The notes below the pieces were generated by a model. The model was not told where the DNA came from and did not search any database. It was given only the letters and a program-made list of their open reading frames with translations. From Talinum fruticosum (taxonomy: Eukaryota; Streptophyta; Magnoliopsida; Caryophyllales; Talinaceae), in NCBI GenBank assembly GCA_021018815.1, contig JAITYX010000084.1, forward strand, positions 186,001 through 250,000: a DNA stretch of 64,000 bases, in the 5' to 3' direction. The stretch's first letter is position 1; each line of letters starts with the position of its first letter. Of the stretch, positions 45,030 to 55,648 are shown piece by piece. The position numbers and the translations under genes were made by a program.

Positions 45030-47205
45030 TGTTAAGCTTGTCGTACAGCAACAAATTAAACCACTACTTAAACTTATAATAAACAATATAGCAAGGGCAA
45101 GTAGGGATCGAATCCACGAGGAAAGATATAATAACATGCAAGTTTTAATCTAATTAAATTTACTACTCTTAAAAACAAAATAGAAAATATAAATTAAAAT
45201 CAATAACTAAAATTCATAGAAAATTATCTAATAACTAAATAAATAATTTATACAGAATAATAAAACTACAATAACCCAGAAATATTTTTGTATATTTTTA
45301 GAATAATTAAAACAGAAAACTAAAGTAGAAAATAAACAAATTCTAAAACAGAAAATTAAATAAGTAAAATTCTGCACTAAAATAATTACGAAAATAAATA
45401 CTAAAATTACCCAGAATAATAATACTAATTTTCTAAACCTAACCAGACCCTAAAAATATAAAAACAAAATTTAAAATCTAATTTACGAATTTATTTTATT
45501 AAAAACCTGCAGTAATTAAATTCAAGAATTAAATCTGAAAAAATATCAAATTATTTCCAAAAATTCTAAAATTTAATCACAGCAAAATAGGACTCTATCT
45601 AAACCCTAAAAGAAAATAAAACAAGAAAAATAACAAAAGAAACTATTTTAAAACTAATTTCTAACAAACTGACTCAAAAATAATAAACACTAACAGAAAA
45701 TTAATTCTGAAAATTAAACTATATAAAGACTCAAAATTAAATTAAAATAAAATTACTAAAACTAACCTAAAATACTGATCTTTAGGGGGTAACGAAATTA
45801 ATAATAAAAGACTATATATTTATAAATAAAAATTGACAAACTAAAGAAAATAACTAAAAAGCAAACAAATAATTATCAAAGATAGCAAATTTATAAAAAC
45901 ACTTAGTATAATCTATATCCACCATGCAAATTATTATTTATCATTAACACACAAATTGATCTACCCATGAGCTAAACTCGTAGAAGACAACCACTAGCGG
46001 ATCTTTCCCGTTTTTCCTTAGTTATTAGTTTACTTAGGCCTAGCCCTAATATAAACCCTACTAATATTGATAACCCTAGCACTAGCACTAGAATTTAATC
46101 AAATTAGAGCATTAAGTATTAGAAAAACATCATCTAGCACCTAATAACCAATCTACTAGCAAATTGATTTAAGAAGGATCTATGATAATTTCCTAATTAA
46201 AAGAGATGGGTATGAGCCATCCATGATTAACTAGGGTGATACTTATGTCTAAAAGATCAAGCAATTACGTACTTAAACCCTCTAAACTATCACATGAATT
46301 TATATAAAACTAAATAGCGTGCACTCTAATTAATTAGACATAAATTCATAAACATTAAACACAAATTATCATAGAATCATGGATCAAATCAATAAGACAA
46401 TAAAAATCAAAACTTTGTTTCAAAATAAGTAATTTAACATGGCTTCAATGAGATTATACTAAGTATAAGAAAAACTACTCACACATCATGTAATTTAAAA
46501 CATGTAAACTAAATAAAACTAGCATCTTTAGTATTAATCTATCAATAAAAACTCAATCTTTTCTAATAAAAATTACAAAACTAAATTATACTACCGATAT
46601 TAGTTTCTTTGACCCGGGAAGATGAAGAAGATGATGATGGATGGTGGCTGGTTGGGCAACGGACAGCAGCAACAGCAAGCGGACAGCAGCAGCAGCAAGC
46701 GGACAGCAGCAGCAGCAGCAAGCGAGCGGCAGCGGCAGCAAGGGTTCGAGCGGCGAGTGCGGCGGCTGGCTGGTGGCTGGGCAGCAGTGTAGGCGGCAGC
46801 AAGCGGTGGTGGCTGGCGTGGACAGCAAAGGCAAGAGGTGGTGATTGTGTGTGGGTCTAGGTCCCCTCTCCATGATGATAATAAGTAGTATATATAGGGT
46901 GAAAGAGTTAGGGTTTATTTCTCTTTCTTCTCTTCTAAGTTTCCTTTTCTATTCCACTTAGGATTTCCTAAAATATAATATCCTAAAATAAATATTTTAT
47001 TACATATTATATTTATGGACCGACTTCATATATTTTCTTGGATGCTTGTCGGTAGCTAAAAATCCACTTTTAACGACTTTTCTTCTCTTCCCCACTTTAT
47101 TCGATAATTACCTATAAATAGACAAAATAGAATAAATTAGATAAAATAAACTATATAATATAAACTAAATAACTACTAAAAATACGTATAAAATACGACT
47201 TAACA
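45030..47205 (-). repeat. 5' LTR of G (right copy)
   Basis: The minus strand starts TGTTAAGTCG at 47205 and ends CTTAACA at 45030. A TATA box CTATATATAC at 46897-46888 lies shortly before an ATG at 46873 that opens a 95-codon leucine/cysteine/alanine-rich frame through the CAG patch; this is LTR leader, not a recognised protein. Confidence 0.93.
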
Positions 47206-47996
47206 CCGACTTCATGATCTAAGCTTGATTGAATTATTGTGTTAATTCAACTTTCTAAGTCAGCATGTTTGGTTTGAACATTGGCAGCCTAGATCAAGTC
47301 TTTTTACTCGATGTTCTTTATCTTACTTGCTTTACCTCTAGATTGACTTGATTATAATGGATATTAGACTCAGAAAATTCCACTCTTTCGAGACTCAAAT
47401 AATTATGCACTTAATTATCTTAATTAAATTATTATCTCGTGTCTAACCTTAGACCAAAGTATTTTATACTTTGAGAACCAAATTGATTTACTTTTATAGG
47501 CTATTCAAACAAGGCTACCCTAGTTTTGAATTACAAAAGTAACCAGACTTCAAGATGTTAAATCACCAAACAGACAAGGCTTTTTCTACCTCCGACCGAA
47601 GACTAGACACTTTGTCGTGGTTGTCCGTTTCCAAAACCGGAAAAATACAACACTAAGCTCAACGGTGGTTTCCACCCTACTTTTCGGACACCACTGGTGG
47701 ATTGGGACTTCCAAAGGAGTCAAGAGTCGTTGCCCAACGTTTACACCTCAACGGATATTTTCTAAGTGACTCGTAAAAACCATTGCAATGGTCATAAAGG
47801 ACTTCCACTCGGAAGATAGTCACAACGACTAATGTGCTTGGTTATCTATAAATAGAAGCCAACTCTCAAGACTTAAGGATTGTTGGATAAACTGTCAATA
47901 CACGCACTTAAGCAAAAGTCATTGTATTTCATACTCAATCTTCTACTTACAACTCCAACTCGTACTTAACATCTTTCCGAGTTGTAAGGTCTTGTA

Positions 47997-49533
47997 TGAA
48001 GACTCGTACATCGCTCTATATCTTTCGAGTCATGCAAAAGGAATCGGGTATAACGATGTCATTCATATAGAGTTTTGATTCCAAGGCATTCTCTCGTGTC
48101 TTAGAAACATACTTGAATTAAATAGTATCCTTCCTATGCGATTCGGCCCTCACATATCTCTTTAATCGTTTTTTGTTAGCGACTCGAAAAGTCGTTCTTT
48201 ATTCCGAGTTCTTTCTCACTCGGAATCGACTTGTGACTATTTACTCTATCGTTTGCATAGTCGGCATTCATAGTTCATTTCATGCTTAGTCTATATCAAG
48301 TTCTTTCTCACTTTGATATTTCTCTGTAGAACGTGTTTCTTTTCTTAAGACTAAGTCATATGGAATTCCGAGTATCATGGATATTAGACTCGAGAATATT
48401 CCATTTCCTTTCGACTCGGATAATCAATTGCGTAATTTCTAAAGATTATTTTGTTATCTCGTGTCTAACCTTGGACCAAAGTATTTTATACTTTGAGAAC
48501 CAAAGTTGTTTTATTTTTGTAGGTTATTCAATCGAGGATATCTTTTCAAAACTACAAAAGTAGCCGGCTTCGAACGTCAAATCACCAGCGGATATGGCTT
48601 TTCACCTTCCCCGCTTTAGTCTCGGAAGATTGTGTCGAAGGCTGTGCGCTTCAATATCCGGAAAACTGGAACGCCAAGCCTAACAGGTGGTTTTCACCTC
48701 GGTTTTCAAGACACAACCGATGGTTTTGGGACTTCCAAGAGAGTTAAACCGTTGTCCAACGTTCATATTTAAACGGATACTTTACGAGTGACTCGAAAGC
48801 CTTTCTCAACGGTCACGAGAGGACTCTCGGTCAGCGAGATGGAAATAACGGCTACTCGCCTGGTCTTATCTATAAGAAGAAGCCACTTCACAAGACTTGA
48901 AGGTTGCAGAACATATTGTCTATACACTCACTTGTTCAAAGTTATTGTATTTATACTCTCAATCTTCAACTTACAACTCCCACTCTGTAATTCATTACTT
49001 TCGAGTTGTAAGGTCTTGAACTTCGTTACAAACACTTCTTACATTCTTTGTAAGGTCCCTTGACTAAGTCTGTAAAGGTTAACTCAGCTTAGTTGTCCTT
49101 AGCTGTAAGGGTTATCTCGGCTAGGAAGTACTAGATCGAGATAAGGTAACTTCGAGTCTAGGAAAATCGTATAGAGTTGTCTAAGGGAGCAACTCGGGTT
49201 CACGTCAAGTTCACGGTATTTTGTGGACTCAAAATAGTGGATTTGACTTCGTGTCTGGATTGACACGGGCCGTGGTTTTCTCGCCCCGGGAGGGTTTCCA
49301 CGTAAATTATTTCTGTTTTCTCTTTCGAGTTCATTCTAGACTCGAGACAGACATTAGTGCTCCTGCTTCTTCGATTCATTGCTTTACGAGTCCAATCTTT
49401 TCGACCCCGTGTTTAGACTCGGATTCTGTCTTGGTCACTTTTCCGCACAAAAGTGTTTGTTTTCGCAAAGAATTTTCCATCACCCTATTCACCCCCTCTA
49501 GGGTGACCCTTACTCTCCCCGAGCAAACCTTCA
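47997..49533 (+). mobile_element. S6: solo LTR inside S5
   Basis: TGAAGACTCGTAC at 47997 to AAACCTTCA at 49533, about 1.54 kb, flanked by the perfect TSD TTGTA (47992-47996 and 49534-49538). Outside it, S5 reads straight on from GGTCTTGTA to ATCTGTTACAAAC. No PBS, PPT or internal sequence, so it is a solo LTR of the SIRE-like family. The TATA region reads TCTATAAGAAG near 48869. The open frames 48333-48563, 48788-49063 and 49221-49574 fall in it and are not genes. Confidence 0.94.
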
Positions 49534-49977
49534 TTGTAATCTGTTACAAACACTCTTTCTTACCTTCCGAGTAAGGTCCCTTGACCGAGCTGTAAGGGTT
49601 AAGTCAGCTTCGTTGTCCCTAACTCGTAAAGGTTACCTCGGTTAGGAAGTACTAGATCGGATAAGGGAATTTCGTAGTCTAGGAAAATCTTGAAGGAATT
49701 GTCTAAAAGAGCAATTCTAGTTGAGTCTTTCTACCGTATTTTGTGGATTCAAAATAGTGGATTTAACTTGGAGCTTGGATTAGCACCGACCGTGGTTTTC
49801 TCGCCCCGGGAGGGTTTCCACGTAACTTTGTGAGTTAGTACTTTTCCGAGTCCAATCTAGACTCAAACTTTCCTTAGAGTCATTTCTAGGTTTATTCTTC
49901 CATTACTTGTTTAAATTTCCTCATCACCCTATTCACCCCCTCTAAGATGACTTAGTCTCTCCAAGAGCAAACCTTCA

Positions 49978-50584
49978 TTACTATTTTGAATGTTTATTCG
50001 TTTTAAAGACTCGTTAGAAGAGAAAGAAGGACAGAAAGAAGTAGAAGGCTATGATGGCCACATGGAGCGATGATGACTCATCTCGCGAAGATGATGATTC
50101 CGATGACTCGAGTCGACTTTGATAACTCGTACGCCGAGGATACAAGTCGAAGGTAATTGAATACTTTCTCAAGTTTTCCAAAATTGATTTGGCTAAATAT
50201 ATTTACACTTTGGAAGAAAAATCCAGTTCGATTCTTCTCAGTTCAAAGAACAACTTGAGTCTCTTACCTCCGAGAGCAACTATTTGAAAAATGAATTGGA
50301 AAAACGGAGACGAACTCTAAAAGAACTCAAGACTAGTACTTAGACTAATGAGACTAAGTCCGAGTCACTCGAAGAGAAAATGAGCATTTGAAAAGAAAGC
50401 TCAATGAGTCTCAAGAGCTTGTTTTGAAGTTTACTCAAGGTCACAAAACCTTGACATGCTTTTAAGCTCTCAATGTGTCTACTTTAGGAAAGAAAGACTT
50501 GGTTTTGACAAAGAGGAGGAATCTAATTCCTGCTCAAATCTTTTCAAAAAGGACTCTAGAACTCGTGAAGTTAAAGAAGGCCAA
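49978..50584 (+). pseudogene. gag: gag of S4, second piece
   Basis: Resumes with the second TSD and ATTTTGAATGT (YFEC), the first half of the zinc knuckle; the rest of the knuckle is lost in a short deletion before RKKDRK. MMATWSDDDSS and an acidic tail follow (50050-50110), then VIEYFLKFSKIDLAKYIYTL, SESNYLKNELEKR and a coiled-coil-like stretch to a basic segment. It is broken at 50584 by J inside the segment before HGPIHRN. Confidence 0.85.
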
Positions 50585-53489
50585 TGTAACACCCCAATAC
50601 ACCCCTGCAGAGTATTATATTGCCGAGTTCCTTACGGGAACTCCCAAGGCTCTATTAGGTGTCGGTTCGGCTCTCTAAATTCAACTTATAGGTGGTAAAG
50701 GTGATTTTCTAAAAGAATTGAGATGAGTTCTGTTTATAATGTGGACTATCCCATATGCTTAATGCCTTAAAACCCCGCATAAAAACCATAATATAACTCA
50801 ACGAGCCACACGCTCGTAGTATACAACTCAACGCCACACACCGAAGTCCAACCAATCATGCGATAAAACTTAAAACAATCTAAATGGTTCATTATACATC
50901 CAAGTACAACTATATGAACTAAATTACAAACTACACAACTCGAAATATAAGAAATGCATATTCTCGACTCGAATCACTCAAAGACGCAGTAGACAAAGAA
51001 ACAACAATCAGCGGAGTCCGAAATATGCTAAGTGTAGATCGTACCTTCCGAAAGTGTACCTGCAACACCTGGAGGGGGAAGGGGAAATTATAAACCACGG
51101 GCTCACCGGAGTCTTATACCCTTAAAATGGAAATTCTTTACACATAATACTCATAATAATGAAATCAGCGAAAGCATAATAATATAATACAAATCTATAT
51201 ACCTTTCAATGAAATCTCTTGAAATCATTCGCAACATAAAGCTCACAACACTTCAATCATTTGAAAGCACAACTTACAATTATTTTAGGAATGGAATCAT
51301 TTTAAACAAGGTGGAACAATCTGCACTTTCTTTCAAATACTTTTAGCCATGGACTGAAACTTCTTTTGGGGCTTTAGATGATTGAACTAGCACCAGGAGG
51401 TTCTCGGGGCGCTACCCCTAACTCGAGTTCCCGGGACCTATCTCTAGTCAAATACCTAGAAGGCTCCGCTTTCCTCATCGGAAAGAATCAATCTCTCCTA
51501 GGTTAATGGGCATCCCGATACGCAAGGACCCCTGGCCCGATACGCACGACCACCTCCTTCCTTTGGTCTAAACAATCTTAGCCCAAAATTCATTTAAATC
51601 GAAGTGATCACAATCACTTATCAAACTTTGTTTCTAACCAAGATCTCAATCAATTTATCATCGTAGAAGGCATGACACACGTATCATCCTTCTAAATTCA
51701 CCTTCTCAAATCCGATTCACTTTCTCAAACAAGTTTCGCTTCTTTAAAACATAATCACATTTGAAAGGTAGTTCACAAGAAGTTGCATTTAAGGATCATT
51801 TCACGTAAAATACAAAACTCCTTTCAAAATTAGTTTTGAGTATCACGTAAAGCAATCACTTAACACGAATAGCCACAATTCAATGCAACCAATCATTCTC
51901 AACTCTTTCCATTTATACCTTTATCAATCCACCACTCTAGTACGATTAATTTCCATTTTCCGAGCCACAATAACCACAAGCGAGATACCACCTAATTGAA
52001 CGTTCAACTTCTCACAATTCTCTGTCTTTACTTCAATTCCTCATTCTATATTTCTACTTTATGAATCCACTTCTTTTGCTCACGTCTCGACTTCTCACAA
52101 CTCCTTGTCTTTACTCTAAGTCTCGTTCTAGGTCTCTATTTCGTAAATTAACTTCCTTTGCTCATACTCAGCCATATGACTCCTAATCTCACTTTATCAC
52201 TTAAGCTCCTCTTGTTTTGTTCATCTTCCAACTTAATTTCATCTCAAAGACTTCTATTGTATGTCGCTATCTCAAGTAAATCTCTAAGGCTCAACTTGAA
52301 ATATTAATTCACAATCTAACTCCATCCGAATTCTCCTGGTTTCCAATTGAGGCCTAAACAACTACCAATTCCCTTCACAACTCCCGATTCAACTTTCAAG
52401 CAACTACTAAACTCGTTCAATAGCATACATGTTCAATATTCACAATCACATTCAACAATCACAATAAACTCATTTGGATTTTGAAATTACTAATAGTTTA
52501 GAGTATAAGACTACCCACCTCGATTTCGAGTATTGACAATCTGTTGAGGTGTAGGTTCGCTGGGTCGGTTTCTCCTTTCCTTCCTCTTCCCCGCCGCTCG
52601 GCCCCGGCTCGCCGCCTTCCTCCGCACTCGACGCCGTCGCGGTCCCGACTCCCGTGTTCACCGGCTGTTTCCCTTGGCCCTCGCGTTCGCTTCCCTTCTT
52701 TGAGTCTCGGCTTCGCCTCCCCGTCGTGCCCCTTGGTGTTTTCCCCGTGTTCGCCGATCGCCCCGCCTTCATTCGCTATTCGAGCGCTGGCCTCCGAACG
52801 CTCCTCGGCTCGCGCACCCCTCTCTCTTTCTCTTTCTCGTTCTCTCGGTCCCCGATTTCAGCCTCGTAATCCCTTCCTCTCTCTTGCTCTCATCCTCCCT
52901 CTCGCCGCTTGCTGGCAGCGACGTTCTCGCCGTTCGAGCGGCCACGGCCACGGCCTCCGGGCTCTCGCGCACTCTACCTCTCCCGCTTTGTCTCCTCGCT
53001 CAACCTCTCTCTCTCTCGTTGCTGCTTCGTTCAGCGGCCACGGCCACGGCCTCTGGGCTCTCGCGCACTCTACCTCTCCCGCTTTGTCTCCCTCGCTCAA
53101 CCTCTCTCTCTCTCTCGTCGCTTCCGTTCGGTTCCCACCCCCTCTTTCTTTCCTTTTTAGTGGTTTCCACCAGTGTCTTGCCAAGCACTCGCTTCCCCCA
53201 TATCAATCCCCTTCTTTTTCCTTTTTTTCATCCTTAATATAATTAAACCCACATACGTAACATACGCGATCTCGGATTAATACGCAGCTAGTCCGGCGAA
53301 AATTCGAAACAGGAATTAATACGCTTCACCAATAAGAGTTACGCGAACTAATAATAATTAGCTCAAATAAATTTACGAGTATCCGACCATGTATAAAACT
53401 TGGTCATTCGACCTACTCTATTTAATTAAAACTAAATAATTAACTTTAACTCACATATAACTATCTAACCCAAAATTACGGGTCTTACA
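50585..53489 (-). mobile_element. J: gypsy-type LTR-like block (probable solo LTR)
   Basis: Bounded by TGTAACACCCC at 50585 and GGTCTTACA at 53489 with no PBS, PPT or coding domain, about 2.9 kb. Ends of this type are common for Ty3/gypsy LTRs. Minus orientation is suggested by homology of 50705-50920 (reverse complement) with the leader of element A. Flanks GCCAA and ACTGA are a weak TSD, differing only by transitions. S4 gag resumes right after it (HGPIHKN wording), so it is an insertion. GC-rich 52550-53130 gives long overlapping frames on both strands that look like composition artefacts. Confidence 0.72.
52938..53130. repeat. 96-bp tandem duplication in J
   Basis: Two units, 52938-53033 and 53034-53130, both starting GCGGCCACGGCCACGGCCTC and sharing CTCTCGCGCACTCTACCTC. 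They differ by a few substitutions and one- to two-base length changes in the CT run. Confidence 0.93.
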
Positions 53490-54050
53490 ACTGAGCATGG
53501 TCCTATTCATAAGAATTAAAGGAGGACTAAGCCCGTAACAATTTCCAGGAGAAAACCATCTCCATCTGTTTATAAAAGAAAAGATTTTCAAAAGAGAGAG
53601 ACACGAGACTTAGTTTTCTAGAAAGAAGACTCAAAATCGGACAAAACCCAAATTCATTCAAATCTAGGTTCCTAAGAGTCTTCTTCCTCGTAAAAGGACC
53701 ACAAGTAAAGGGAGTTACTGGGTTTGTTAAAGGAAGTGAGAAGGGTTAGTATGTTTCTAATTTGCAAGTAACTCGTGAAAAGGACGAAAGGTCATTGGTA
53801 CTTAAACAATGGATGCTCACGCCACATCTCAGGAGATTCCAGTGCTCTTTTTGAGTTAGAAGATTTTAAAGGAGGCAAAGTCACTTTTGAAGATGACACT
53901 AAGGGCAAGATAGTTGGAATTGGCAAGATTGGGAAAGGAGACCACCTGGTCGACCAAGTTTATCTTGTCAAGGGACTCGAAGCACAATCTACTCAAGCAT
54001 CTCTCAATTGTGTGACAAAGGTCAAGACGTAAGATTTACTCATACCAACT
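53490..54050 (+). pseudogene. pol: gag end and protease region of S4
   Basis: After J, the basic gag-protease linker continues (HGPIHKN, KRKDFQKRET-like wording). At 53775-54032 one frame reads GHWYLNNGCSRHISGDSSAL, then FELEDFKGGKVTFEDDTKGK and VGIGKIGKGDHLVDQVYLVKG. The active site DSG is NNG here, so the catalytic aspartate is lost. The order protease then integrase is retained. Confidence 0.87.
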
Positions 54051-54119
54051 CGCTATATTTCGATGAAACCACCAAAGAGACTAAGCTCTTAGGTAAGAGG
54101 TAAGGTAATACTTATACTA

Positions 54120-55140
54120 TTCCTCTTTTAAATCCGAGTCGAATTTCTCTTGTTCAAAAGTATCATTGCATGATGATTCTTGGACATGGCATCGTAGATT
54201 AAGTCATGCTAGCATGCATACTATCAAGAAGCTTGCATCCCATGGTTTAGTTAGGGGCTTACCTAATTGTACATTTAAGAAAGACAAAATCGTGAAGCAT
54301 GCACGTAAGGGAAACGACTCGGATCATCCTTCAAACTCTCAAAACTGTTTCCACATCCAAAGTGCTTGAGTTAGTTCATATGGATTTATGTGGTGAAATC
54401 TCCGTGAAGAGTCTTGGAGGTAAATCATATATACTTGTAATTGTTGATGATTATTCACGATTTACCTAGGTTTGTTTTCTTAAGAACAAAAATGAGGTTT
54501 TTAAAGAGTTCAAGTAAGCTCGCATGAAAATTCAAGTACAGCCTCGGACTCGGATCGAAGAATTCAAACTAACCATGGAAGGGAGTTCGACTACTCGGAA
54601 TTTGCAGAGTTCTCGCTACAAGAATGGTATCTCTCACAACTTTTCAGCACCTGTAACACCTCAACAGTAATGGGGTAGTGGAGAGAAAGAACGGAACTCT
54701 TGAAGAAATAGGAAGGACGATGATGATTGAGCATGATCTACCTTACTATTTCTAGGCCGAGGCACTCAACACAAGCAAAGCACACACTCAAGAAATGCCT
54801 TATCGGACCCATCTTGAAGAAAACTCCCTATGAGCTTTGCAAGGGAAAGCATCCCAACATCTCATACTTAAAACCCTTTGGATGTAAGTGCTCTGTTCAC
54901 AACAATGGTAAGGATCACTCGACCAAGTTTGAGGCTTGATCGGATGAAACTATCTTTCCGGGCTACTCATTTCACAAGTAAAGCTTACCGTGTTTTTAAT
55001 AAAAGAACTAGCAAAGTGAAAGAAAGCATCCACGTTGTGTTTAATGAGATTGATCGGGGAAAAACAAGTGAGTCAACCTTCTCGAATTGAAACTCGATCG
55101 AGATGAAGATGATCTTGCTGAAGCCGAGCTCGGACAGAGT
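54120..55140 (+). pseudogene. pol: Integrase of S4
   Basis: DDSWTWHRRLSHASMHTIKKLA (54166 on) keeps both zinc histidines, but the paired cysteines are degraded. LVHMDLCGEISVKSLGG and VIVDDYSRFT follow with a stop at the next codon. The second catalytic site has become NHGREFDYSEF (aspartate to asparagine) near 54570, and the NGVVERKN segment is near 54672. The C-terminal part 54727-55090 has HTLKKCLIGPIL, KTPYELCKGKHPN and RVFNKRTSKVKESIHVVF. Confidence 0.87.
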
Positions 55141-55648
55141 TAAAAGAAATCAACTCGTAATGAGACAGCTCGTAACATTATGACTCGAGATTGAACTAGC
55201 TCAAGAGCCAACCGAGAATGCTCGAAGGTCAAGCTAATGAGCAAAATCAGCAAGCGCGGACTATGGAAGATCAGCCAAGTATAACCAACAAACCCGGTGA
55301 ACCAGTGATCTAGCAAAGTGCATTTAAATATCCTTCGAGCCACCCACTCGAGAATATTTTGTCCGACATCAACAAGTGGAGTAAGAACTCGTTCTTCTTT
55401 GCAAAATCTATGTGCATTCACTACATTCATTTGATTAGCTGAACCCGTAAATGCACTAGAGGCCCTAAATGAACCTCGAATCGGTAGAGGCCATGCAAGA
55501 AGAACTTATTCAATTTGCCGAAACCAAGTGTGGACTTTGACCAAACGATCTTCCGACCACCTAGTTATAGGAACCAAATGGGTTTTCAAGAACAAACTGG
55601 ATGAGGATGGGATGGTAGTCGAAATAAGGCTAGACTTGTAGATCAAGG
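55141..55648 (+). pseudogene. pol: Integrase-RT linker and RT start of S4
   Basis: A charged linker follows integrase (as in S2 and S7). EAMQEEL-type wording near 55490, then GTKWVFKNKLDEDGMVVE near 55570-55625 and RLDL, with a stop, lead to the break at TAGATCAAGG (55639-55648) where S7 begins. The TSD of S7 should be within these last bases. Confidence 0.85.

Larger units (their letters stand above)
39738..47205 (-). mobile_element. G: gag-only gypsy-type LTR retrotransposon
   Basis: Minus-strand element of about 7.5 kb with two nearly identical LTRs of about 2.18 kb, PBS of tRNA-Asp type, a gag gene and a PPT, but no protease, RT, RNase H or integrase. Flanking 5-mers TCGAT (39733-39737) and CCGAC (47206-47210) are a likely TSD with two C-to-T differences. 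The gag and PBS resemble those of Athila/Tat-group elements; the gag-only plan fits the non-autonomous TR-GAG type. It needs enzymes from another element to move. Confidence 0.9.
39432..49977 (+). mobile_element. S5: solo LTR in S4 gag, itself split by G and S6
   Basis: Starts TGAAGACTCGGACC at 39432 and ends AAACCTTCA at 49977, with the perfect TSD TTACT at 39427-39431 and 49978-49982. Without the inserts its own pieces are 39432-39737, 47211-47996 and 49539-49977, about 1.5 kb, one full family LTR. Removing it joins AACTCTTACT to ATTTTGAATGT, restoring the YFEC zinc-knuckle codons of S4 gag. A TATA box TATAAATAG is at 47847-47855. No internal region remains, so it is a solo LTR left by LTR-LTR recombination. 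Confidence 0.92.
37067..55648 (+). mobile_element. S4: SIRE-like Ty1/copia copy, host of five nested insertions
   Basis: The pieces are LTR 37067-38522, gag 38583-39431, gag 49978-50584, gag/protease/integrase 53490-55140 and the RT start 55440-55648. Between them lie solo LTR S5 (holding G and S6) and LTR-like block J. At 55648 the RT is broken by S7, whose far end is outside the window, so the remainder of S4 should follow S7. All coding parts carry stops. Confidence 0.88.

Noticed and set aside
46586..46873. 95-codon minus frame with CCCCCC and LLLLL runs
   Set aside because: Translation of the CAG/CTG-rich patch in the G LTR. It is present in altered form in the other LTR and its frame is not conserved. 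It may be leader sequence only.
52544..53242. 232-codon plus frame, serine/proline/arginine rich, with several long overlapping frames on both strands
   Set aside because: GC-rich LTR-type segment with a tandem duplication. All frames are open on both strands through composition alone, and the protein has no domain.
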